Assembly (NCBI GenBank): GCA_014239505.1
Contig: JAAZYT010000021.1
Coordinates: 1 to 5,194 of the forward strand
Direction of reading: 5' to 3'
DNA from: Fidelibacterota bacterium
GTDB lineage: Bacteria > Fidelibacterota > Marinisomatia > Marinisomatales > TCS55
DNA: 5,194 nucleotides
Both the position numbers and the translations under genes were made by a program. Of the stretch, positions 1 to 5,194 are shown piece after piece. Each line of letters opens with the position of its first letter. Position 1 is the first letter of the stretch. Under the pieces are notes generated by a model. It was not told where the DNA came from, searched no databases, and saw nothing but the letters and a program-made list of their open reading frames with translations.

Positions 1-1
1 A

Positions 2-226
2 AAATTGGCAAAAGAACGTGCTGCTACAAGGCGTGATATGGTTTCGACAGGCGATAGATCAGCTAAAATTAGAACATATAATTTTCCTCAGGGAAGAATT
101 ACAGATCACCGAATTAATTTTACAGCTTATAATCTTGAAGGAGTAATGGATGGTGATATATATGATATTATTGAAAATTTAAAACTTGCTGATCAGCAAG
201 CCCAGTTGGCATCTGTTGTTGAATAA
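2..226 (+). CDS. prfA: Peptide chain release factor 1 (RF1), C-terminal part, 5'-truncated by the window edge
   Basis: RF1 recognises UAA and UAG stop codons in the ribosomal A site and triggers peptidyl-tRNA hydrolysis. Only the last 74 codons are present; the frame is open to the window edge, and the TTG at 5-7 is an internal Leu codon rather than a start. Family-defining sequence is the GDRS...IRTYNFPQGRITDHRIN block, followed by a tail of the form NLEGVMDGDIYDII and ADQQAQLASVVE. The TYNFPQGRxTDHR stretch separates RF1 from RF2, which has a different sequence at this point (SYVLQPY-type). The catalytic GGQ loop and the PxT anticodon-like motif lie upstream, outside the window. The gene ends in TAA at 224-226, directly against the prmC start. 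The C-terminus looks complete and undamaged. Confidence 0.96.
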   Translation, partial: KLAKERAATRRDMVSTGDRSAKIRTYNFPQGRITDHRINFTAYNLEGVMDGDIYDIIENLKLADQQAQLASVVE

Positions 227-1099
227 TTGAAAGTTTCAACAAATGGTATAAAAAAAACTTGGCGTATAATTGAAATTATTAAATGGGGTGAAGAGTATTT
301 TAAATTAAAAGGTTTTGAGAACCCGAAACAAGAAATAGAGTGGCTTCTTTGTGATTTATTAGAGTTAAAAAGAATTGATTTATACCTCAAATTTGAAGAT
401 ATAATAAATAAGTCTAAACTTAAAAAATTAAAAAGTTGGATAAAGCGTAGAATAGATAGAGAACCCCTTCAGTATATTACTGGAAAAGTTGAGTTTTATG
501 GTTTAAAATTTATATCTACCCCACAAGCCTTAATTCCCCGTCCTGAAACAGAGCGATTAGTTGATATCACACTCAATAGTCTTAAAAAAATACCAGAACC
601 AAAAATATTAGAGATTGGTACGGGATCTGGCTGTGTTTCTATAGCGGTAAGCAATAAAAAACCTAGAGCTAATATTCTTTCTTTAGATATATCTAAAAAT
701 GCTTTAGAGTTGGCAGAAATAAATGCTAAGTCTAATAATTGTAAAAATATTAATTTTCTAGAAATGGATTTTCTAAATGAAATTCCAGATGGGAAATTTG
801 ATATCCTTATATCAAATCCACCCTATATACCTCAAAAAGAGATTGAAAATATTATGCCTGAAGTAAAAAACTATGAACCTAGAATTGCACTAACAGATTT
901 TGAAGAGGGTTTAAATTTTTACTTTCGGATTGCAAAAGTAGGAAGAACTTTAATACCCAATGGTATAATTATACTTGAGGTTGGCTTAGGCAATCATCCT
1001 CAGAAAGTATTTTCTTTGTTTAAAGAAGCTGGCTTTGATCAATTAGAGTTAATAAAAGATTATAATAATAATGAAAGAATACTAAAAATTAATATTTAA
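227..1099 (+). CDS. prmC: Release factor glutamine methyltransferase PrmC (HemK family)
   Basis: PrmC uses S-adenosylmethionine to N5-methylate the Gln of the GGQ motif in RF1 and RF2, raising termination efficiency in the cytoplasm. The 290-residue product has the usual family length and layout. A helical N-terminal substrate-binding domain covers about residues 12-85 and ends in PLQYITG (80-86). The linker motif LIPRPETE is at 102-109. The Rossmann methyltransferase domain has SAM motif I EIGTGSG (129-135), acidic ribose-binding D154, catalytic NPPY (197-200), YEPRIAL (216-222) and a C-terminal DYNNNERIL (278-286), all family signatures. The TTG start is chosen because it follows the prfA stop immediately and the conserved N-terminal domain begins a few residues later; there is no in-frame ATG before about residue 180. 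No Shine-Dalgarno sequence is visible, so expression probably relies on coupling to prfA. The protein is Lys/Ile/Asn-rich, in line with the AT-rich DNA. Confidence 0.97.
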   Translation: MKVSTNGIKKTWRIIEIIKWGEEYFKLKGFENPKQEIEWLLCDLLELKRIDLYLKFEDIINKSKLKKLKSWIKRRIDREPLQYITGKVEFYGLKFISTPQALIPRPETERLVDITLNSLKKIPEPKILEIGTGSGCVSIAVSNKKPRANILSLDISKNALELAEINAKSNNCKNINFLEMDFLNEIPDGKFDILISNPPYIPQKEIENIMPEVKNYEPRIALTDFEEGLNFYFRIAKVGRTLIPNGIIILEVGLGNHPQKVFSLFKEAGFDQLELIKDYNNNERILKINI

Positions 1100-1120
1100 T
1101 AAATTATTCAATACAATTCA

Positions 1121-1149
1121 TTGCCAGTATCTAAGACACTCTGTATTTT
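1121..1149 (+). promoter_or_regulatory. Weak candidate sigma70-type promoter for dnaE
   Basis: In the 85-base spacer between prmC and dnaE, TTGCCA (1121-1126; 5 of 6 match to TTGACA) is separated by 17 bases from TATTTT (1144-1149; 4 of 6 match to TATAAT). The spacing is ideal, but in DNA this AT-rich such matches arise often by chance, and the host's sigma-factor preference is unknown. TACAAT at 1154-1159 matches the -10 consensus better but has no suitable -35. dnaE could equally be transcribed by read-through from prfA-prmC, since no terminator is visible between them. Confidence 0.22.
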
Positions 1150-1183
1150 TAACTACAATATCTAACCAACCAATTTAATATTA

Positions 1184-1202
1184 AATGAATTCAGAATTCG
1201 TT
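1184..1202 (+). other. Potential RNA hairpin enclosing the dnaE start codon
   Basis: GAATTC at 1187-1192 and GAATTC at 1194-1199 flank a single A, making an odd-centred palindrome. As RNA it can fold with A1184-U1202, A1185-U1201, U1186-G1200 (wobble) and five Watson-Crick pairs from G1187-C1199 to U1191-A1195, around a three-base loop (CAG). The AUG at 1185-1187 is wholly inside the stem. The helix has only one G-C pair, so it is weak, and whether it forms in the cell is inference. Confidence 0.25.
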
Positions 1203-4200
1203 CATCTTCATAATCATTCAGATTATAGCCTTTTAGATGGGGCCCAAACTGTTCAAACACTTGTTAATACTATTGATGACCTTGGAATGGATTCGGTAGC
1301 TTTAACAGAACATGGTAATATGTTTAGTGTAATTCCTTATTATAAATCAGCAAAGAAAGCTGGTGTTAAGCCAATTATTGGATGCGAAACATATGTTGCG
1401 GTAGGAAGTAGATTTGACAAAAAACCGCGACCAGAAGGAGGTTGGGGCAATAACCATCTTGTCTTGTTAGCACAAAATTATACAGGCTATCAAAATTTAA
1501 TGAAACTTGTAACTCATGGATATCTTGATGGTTTTTATTATCGTCCAAGAATAGATTTAGATCTTCTAAAAGAAAATAGTGAAGGTTTAATTTGCCTTTC
1601 AGGTTGCTTGAAGGGCGAAGTAACTGAAAAAATGTTAAAAGATGATTGGGCAGGAGCAAAAAAAGCAGCCTTACGATTTGCAGAAATATTTGATGGAAGA
1701 TTTTATTTAGAAGTGCAGAATCACGGCATACCAGATGAAATCCAAAATATTCAAAATATGAAGAAACTTGCATCTGAATTAGATCTGCCTTTAGTTTGTA
1801 CAAATGACGCGCATTATGCAAAACATGAACATTGGGAAGCTCACGATGTCCATATTTGTTTAGGTACAGGTAAAGAACGGGATGATCCGAACCGTTTACG
1901 CTATGCAACACCAGAATTTTATTTTAAAACGCAAGACCAAATGTTTGAAATGTTCAAAGATGTACCAAATGCAATTGAAAACACCCGTAAAATAGCAGAT
2001 AGTATTGATATAGAACTACCAATGGGGGATTATCATTTACCAAATTTTCCATTACCTGATGATGCCCCAAGTGAAAAACCAGATGAATACTTAAAGATTT
2101 TATGTAAGCAAGGAGTTCAAGAACGCTACGGTGATTTGAATCCAGAACTAGAGACAAGATTAGATCATGAATTAAGAGTGATTGAGCAAATGGGCTTTGC
2201 TGGGTACTTTTTAATTACTGCAGATTTTGTTAAATATGCTAAAGATAATAGTATTCCGGTAGGTCCAGGTCGTGGATCAGCCGCTGGGAGCTTAGTTTCC
2301 TATTCATTGGGGATAACAACAATTGACCCAATTAAACACAAATTACTTTTCGAGAGATTTTTAAATCCAGATAGAATTTCAATGCCGGATATTGATATTG
2401 ACTTTTGTATTGAACGACGTGGTGAAGTAATAGATTATATTAAAAGTCGGTATGGTGAAAATTCTGTAACACAAATTATTACATTTGGAAAAATGAAAGC
2501 TCGTCAAGCAGTTAGAGATGTAGGTAGAGTTTTAGGATATTCATTTGGTGAAATAGATCATTTGGCAAAAATGATTCCAACAACAATCAATATTACATTA
2601 GAAGAAGCAATGGCGCAAAGTCCTGAATTAAAAGAAGCTGCTGATGGGCAATTTAAAGAAGTAATGGATTATTCAAAAATTTTAGAAGGAATGAATCGTC
2701 ATGCATCTATTCATGCGGCAGGTGTTGTAATTGCACCAGGTGATTTAACAGATTTTGTTCCATTATATCGCTCTCCACAAGGAGATATAACCTCACAGTA
2801 TGATATGAAAGGACTTGAGGAATTAGGACTTTTGAAACTAGACTTTCTTGGCTTAAGAAATCTTACTGTAATTGATAATGCGGTAAATCTTATTAAAGAA
2901 AGAGGAGAAACAATAAACATTGAAAAAATTTCTCTAGATGATCCAGAAGTATATAAATTATTTGCAAAAGGTCTTACAATTGGAGTTTTCCAGTTTGAGT
3001 CGTCAGGTATGCGTGAATTTTTAAAAAAACTAAAACCAACGGTCATTGAAGATTTAATCGCAATGAATGCTTTATATCGCCCAGGTCCAATGGATAATAT
3101 TGATGACTTTATTGCACGCAAACACGGAAAGAAAAAAATTGAATATCCGCACCCAGTAATGGAACCCATCCTAGAAGAAACTTATGGTATTATTGTTTAT
3201 CAAGAGCAAGTTATGCAAGTGGCTCATGAAGTTGCAGGGTTTACGTTAGCTGAAGCAGATATAATGAGACGAGCAATGGGTAAAAAAATCAAAAAATTGA
3301 TGGATGAGTTAAAAGTAAAATTTATAGAAGGGGCAGAAAAAAAGCATAAGATACCAAATAAAAAAGGTAAAGAAATCTATGAATTAATTGAAAAATTTGC
3401 ACAGTATGGATTTAACAAAAGTCACTCAACTGCTTACGCATATGTAGCATATCAAACAGCATGGCTTAAAACTCATTACCCGGCTGAATTTATGAGCGCT
3501 AACTTAACTAGCGAAATGTCAAATATTGATAGAGTTGTAATTTTAATTAATGAATGTAGAAAACTTAAGATTGATGTAGACCCTCCTGATGTAAATATTT
3601 CTGATATAAATTTTCGCCCAGTTAATAAAAAAGTCATTTCTTTTGGTCTTAATGCTATTAAAAATGTTGGAAGTAAAGCTCTCGAGCAAATAATAGAATC
3701 TCGCTTAAAACATAAAAAGTTTGAATCAATATTTGACTTTACTGCAAATGTAAGCCTTAAATCTGTCAATCGAAGAGTTTTAGAAAGTTTAAATATGTCA
3801 GGTGCAATGGATGGACTTAAAGGGAATAGAGCACAGAAAAATGCGGCTATTGAAACTGCGTTGAAATACGGTCAAACAATTCAAGATAATAAGGCAAGAA
3901 ACCAAGTTGATTTATTTGGTGGAACAAATATTAAAGGTGAAGAGATGTCGATGGTCCCTTCATTGCCTACTATTGATGACTGGCCTGAAAGTCAATTGTT
4001 AGAAAAAGAAAAAGAAGTACTTGGAATGTATTTATCTGGACATCCGCTATTAAAACATGCAGAAGATTTAGAAGAATATTCAACTTTTGATTTTATGGAT
4101 AAAAAAATTGGAGGGAATGGTGATAAAGTTCGAGTTGGAGGTGCTATAACAGAATTAAAGATGCACTTTGATCGAAAAAATAATCAAATGGCATTTTTCA

Positions 4201-4625
4201 AACTAGATTGTCTTGGTGGTCAAGCAGAAATTTTAGCATTTAGTGACTCATTTTCTAAATATAGAGAATTAATAAAAAATGATAATGTTGTTTTTATTAC
4301 AGGAAAGCCAACAGATGAAACAGACTTTTCAGATTTAAAATTAATTGCAGATGAGATTGTTTCTATTGAAAAAGCTCGAGATATTTTTTCTAAAAATGTA
4401 AATGTTCGGCTTGAGCCTAATCAAATGAAACCTTCGGATGTTGACGCTTTGCTTAATATGGCTAAAGAACATAAAGGTAGCTGTGGTCTTATGTTTCATT
4501 TGATATCTGACTTAGGTAAGAAACAACGTATTTTTGCACATAATGTTAAAGTATCGGCCCATTCATCTTTTTTAAAAAAACTGCGTGATACATATGGCAA
4601 AGATAATATTTGGGTATCTGATTGA
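1185..4625 (+). CDS. dnaE: DNA polymerase III subunit alpha (replicative polymerase, DnaE type)
   Basis: Catalytic subunit of the replicative DNA polymerase III holoenzyme; a family-C polymerase that extends both strands at the fork. The 1146-residue product is close to the usual DnaE1 length and appears intact. Domains in order: an N-terminal PHP domain (about 1-280) with HLHNHSDYS (7-15), LTEHGN (40-45), CLSGC (137-141) and TNDAHY (206-211); palm with the PGRGSAAGS nucleotide loop (361-369), catalytic PDIDIDF (D402, D404) and third acidic residue D553 in KLDFLGLR; fingers with YRPGPMDNI (631-639), VYQEQVMQ (671-678) and YGFNKSHSTAYA (741-752); helix-hairpin-helix region near GLNAIKNVG (821-829); a likely internal beta-clamp-binding motif QVDLF (907-911); OB fold (about 982-1060); and a C-terminal tau-binding-type domain to the end. 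There is no 3'-5' exonuclease insertion, so it is not PolC. The ATG start places the PHP motif at residue 7, as in the family. The leader from 1144 to 1186 has no G and hence no Shine-Dalgarno sequence. Confidence 0.98.
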   Translation: MNSEFVHLHNHSDYSLLDGAQTVQTLVNTIDDLGMDSVALTEHGNMFSVIPYYKSAKKAGVKPIIGCETYVAVGSRFDKKPRPEGGWGNNHLVLLAQNYTGYQNLMKLVTHGYLDGFYYRPRIDLDLLKENSEGLICLSGCLKGEVTEKMLKDDWAGAKKAALRFAEIFDGRFYLEVQNHGIPDEIQNIQNMKKLASELDLPLVCTNDAHYAKHEHWEAHDVHICLGTGKERDDPNRLRYATPEFYFKTQDQMFEMFKDVPNAIENTRKIADSIDIELPMGDYHLPNFPLPDDAPSEKPDEYLKILCKQGVQERYGDLNPELETRLDHELRVIEQMGFAGYFLITADFVKYAKDNSIPVGPGRGSAAGSLVSYSLGITTIDPIKHKLLFERFLNPDRISMPDIDIDFCIERRGEVIDYIKSRYGENSVTQIITFGKMKARQAVRDVGRVLGYSFGEIDHLAKMIPTTINITLEEAMAQSPELKEAADGQFKEVMDYSKILEGMNRHASIHAAGVVIAPGDLTDFVPLYRSPQGDITSQYDMKGLEELGLLKLDFLGLRNLTVIDNAVNLIKERGETINIEKISLDDPEVYKLFAKGLTIGVFQFESSGMREFLKKLKPTVIEDLIAMNALYRPGPMDNIDDFIARKHGKKKIEYPHPVMEPILEETYGIIVYQEQVMQVAHEVAGFTLAEADIMRRAMGKKIKKLMDELKVKFIEGAEKKHKIPNKKGKEIYELIEKFAQYGFNKSHSTAYAYVAYQTAWLKTHYPAEFMSANLTSEMSNIDRVVILINECRKLKIDVDPPDVNISDINFRPVNKKVISFGLNAIKNVGSKALEQIIESRLKHKKFESIFDFTANVSLKSVNRRVLESLNMSGAMDGLKGNRAQKNAAIETALKYGQTIQDNKARNQVDLFGGTNIKGEEMSMVPSLPTIDDWPESQLLEKEKEVLGMYLSGHPLLKHAEDLEEYSTFDFMDKKIGGNGDKVRVGGAITELKMHFDRKNNQMAFFKLDCLGGQAEILAFSDSFSKYRELIKNDNVVFITGKPTDETDFSDLKLIADEIVSIEKARDIFSKNVNVRLEPNQMKPSDVDALLNMAKEHKGSCGLMFHLISDLGKKQRIFAHNVKVSAHSSFLKKLRDTYGKDNIWVSD

Positions 4626-4628
4626 TAT

Positions 4629-4652
4629 CAGGATTACAGTGTGTAAACCCTG
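4629..4652 (+). terminator. Imperfect hairpin just after dnaE; possible weak terminator or mRNA 3' structure
   Basis: CAGG (4629-4632) can pair with CCTG (4649-4652). The helix can continue, after an A/C mismatch, with T4634-A4647 and T4635-A4646, then across a bulged A4645 with A4636-T4644 and C4637-G4643, leaving a five-base loop. It begins three bases after the dnaE stop, in the most GC-rich part of an otherwise AT-rich spacer. No T-run follows directly, so it is not a textbook intrinsic terminator. A second, all-AT-type hairpin, TAGAT (4671-4675) with ATCTA (4680-4684) and an AGTA loop, lies downstream and also lacks a T-tract. Confidence 0.18.
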
Positions 4653-4752
4653 GCCCAGTAATAATACTTTTAGATAGTAATCTAGACTAAGCTCAATTAT
4701 CGGACTAAAACATCTTTTGGTTGTAATTTCTATCATAAATTAAATTATAGTT

Positions 4753-5157
4753 ATGAATCGTAAAATAAGAATTTTAATGGCTAAGCCAGGCTTAGATGGT
4801 CATGATCGTGGTATTAAGGTCTTGGCTGCTGCATACCGAGATGCGGGAATGGAAGTAATATATTTAGGCTTACGCCAAACACCAGAGATGATTGTCTCTT
4901 CTGCACTTCAGGAAGATGTGGATGTTATTGCATTATCAAGTTTAAATAATGCTCATATGACCATTTTCCCAAATGTTCTTAAGCTAATGAAAGAAAAAGG
5001 GCTTGATGATATTTTACTAGTTGGAGGTGGCATTATTCCCAAAAAAGATATATTAGAATTAGAAAGTTTAGGAATGGGTAAATTATTTGGACCAGGCACT
5101 CCTGTTAAAGAAACTATAGTTTATATTGATAAGTGGGTTCAGGACAATCGTAGATAA
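4753..5157 (+). CDS. Stand-alone cobalamin (B12)-binding protein, methylmalonyl-CoA mutase small-subunit / C-terminal-domain type
   Basis: This 134-residue protein is a single B12-binding Rossmann-like domain. It shows the base-off/His-on cobalamin signature: DGHDRG at 15-20 (D15, H17 as the lower axial Co ligand, G20), the S-x-L motif at S62-S63-L64, and the glycine turn LVGGGIIP at 89-96, followed by FGPGTP (112-117). KPGLDGHDRG near the N-terminus and the SSLNNAHMTIFP stretch place it with the detached C-terminal domain of acyl-CoA mutases (methylmalonyl-, isobutyryl- or ethylmalonyl-CoA mutase small subunit), rather than with methionine synthase or corrinoid methyltransferase proteins, which carry an extra helical cap domain. 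It would act in the cytoplasm with a separate TIM-barrel catalytic subunit, usually interconverting methylmalonyl-CoA and succinyl-CoA; that partner is not in the window. The exact substrate cannot be read from this subunit. The ATG is the only reasonable start; no Shine-Dalgarno sequence precedes it. The stop abuts the next start (TAA|ATG). Confidence 0.9.
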   Translation: MNRKIRILMAKPGLDGHDRGIKVLAAAYRDAGMEVIYLGLRQTPEMIVSSALQEDVDVIALSSLNNAHMTIFPNVLKLMKEKGLDDILLVGGGIIPKKDILELESLGMGKLFGPGTPVKETIVYIDKWVQDNRR

Positions 5158-5194
5158 ATGAATCTTAAGAACCTTACAGAACTGGAACTTTACT
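5158..5194 (+). CDS. Start of a further probable gene, truncated by the window edge; product not identified
   Basis: An ATG directly follows the stop of the B12-binding gene, and the frame stays open for the remaining 12 codons, reading MNLKNLTELELY. The zero-base spacing and same strand suggest an operon with translational coupling, the same arrangement as prfA-prmC. An AGGA at 5141-5144 lies 13 bases before the ATG, too far for an ordinary Shine-Dalgarno interaction. Twelve residues do not allow identification. The short stretch is loosely like the N-terminus of thiamine-pyrophosphate dehydrogenase E1 alpha subunits (LT..EL.LY), which would fit branched-chain amino acid or propionate metabolism beside a B12 mutase subunit, but this is only a guess. 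Confidence 0.5.
   Translation, partial: MNLKNLTELELY

Noticed and set aside
5..226. Independent small protein starting at the TTG at position 5
   Set aside because: The sequence is plainly the C-terminal part of RF1 and the frame is open upstream, so it is a truncated prfA rather than a separate small gene.
193..390. Minus-strand open frame across the prfA-prmC junction
   Set aside because: Overlaps two well-supported genes on the other strand, and no family resemblance is visible.
1100..1184. Terminator between prmC and dnaE
   Set aside because: No GC stem is present; the best pairing (CAAT 1109-1112 with ATTG 1120-1123) is only four weak pairs, so read-through into dnaE cannot be excluded.
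1375..1911. Long minus-strand open frame opposite the dnaE PHP region
   Set aside because: It lies wholly antisense to a strongly conserved dnaE coding region, its translation has no recognisable motif, and dnaE codon structure explains the lack of stops.
1954..2157. Minus-strand open frame of 67 codons inside dnaE
   Set aside because: Shadow of dnaE with no supporting feature.
2711..3169. Minus-strand open frame of 152 codons inside dnaE
   Set aside because: Antisense to the conserved polymerase fingers region; composition is that of reverse-complemented conserved codons and no protein family is recognisable.
3476..3769. Minus-strand open frame of 97 codons inside dnaE
   Set aside because: Shadow of dnaE; no start context, partner gene or motif.
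1185..4625. Intein or split-gene structure in dnaE
   Set aside because: The polymerase motifs run continuously at normal spacing through 1146 residues, with no inserted intein-type domain at the usual catalytic-loop sites.
4650..4658. CTGG-C-CCAG as a terminator stem
   Set aside because: Only one base separates the arms, too few to form a hairpin loop, and no T-run follows.
4626..4752. Cobalamin riboswitch upstream of the B12-binding gene
   Set aside because: The spacer is only 127 bases, shorter than the usual element of about 200, and I cannot find a B12-box-like conserved core or the multi-helix layout. B12-dependent enzyme subunits are also less often controlled this way than B12 synthesis or transport genes.

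Overview
The window is strongly AT-rich bacterial chromosome with all recognisable genes on the + strand. Gene content is mostly housekeeping: the 3' end of prfA (peptide chain release factor 1), a complete prmC (release-factor glutamine methyltransferase), a complete dnaE (DNA polymerase III alpha subunit), a complete small stand-alone cobalamin-binding protein of the methylmalonyl-CoA mutase small-subunit type, and the first 12 codons of a further probable gene that runs off the end. The AT/Lys/Asn/Ile-rich coding style, the lack of any Shine-Dalgarno sequence before four starts, and a DnaE with a complete PHP metal-site signature would fit an uncultured marine-type lineage such as Marinimicrobia (SAR406) or another member of the Fibrobacterota-Chlorobiota-Bacteroidota group. 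That placement is an inference from style, not a demonstrated assignment.

Layout. 2-226: end of prfA. 227-1099: prmC, whose TTG start abuts the prfA stop (TAA|TTG), so the enzyme that methylates the release factor is cotranscribed with, and probably translationally coupled to, its substrate. 1100-1184: 85-base spacer with a weak sigma70-like promoter candidate and a leader lacking G from 1144 to the dnaE start codon. 1185-4625: dnaE. 4626-4752: 127-base spacer with one imperfect GC-richer hairpin just after the dnaE stop and one AT hairpin; no riboswitch recognised. 4753-5157: B12-binding protein. 5158-5194: start of the next reading frame, abutting the previous stop (TAA|ATG).

How the genes relate. 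PrmC methylates the Gln of the GGQ loop of RF1 and RF2, so the first two genes form one functional unit in translation termination. DnaE is the replicative polymerase; its clustering with prfA-prmC is not obviously functional. The B12-binding protein would need a separate mutase catalytic subunit, which is not in the window; the abutting downstream gene is the natural place to look for a metabolic partner.

I see no mobile element, CRISPR array, tRNA, rRNA or phage/defence gene. This reads as an ordinary core region. The points worth a second look are fine-scale: the abutting stop/start junctions, a start-codon hairpin on dnaE, SD-less starts, the intact PHP site, and the isolated B12 subunit.
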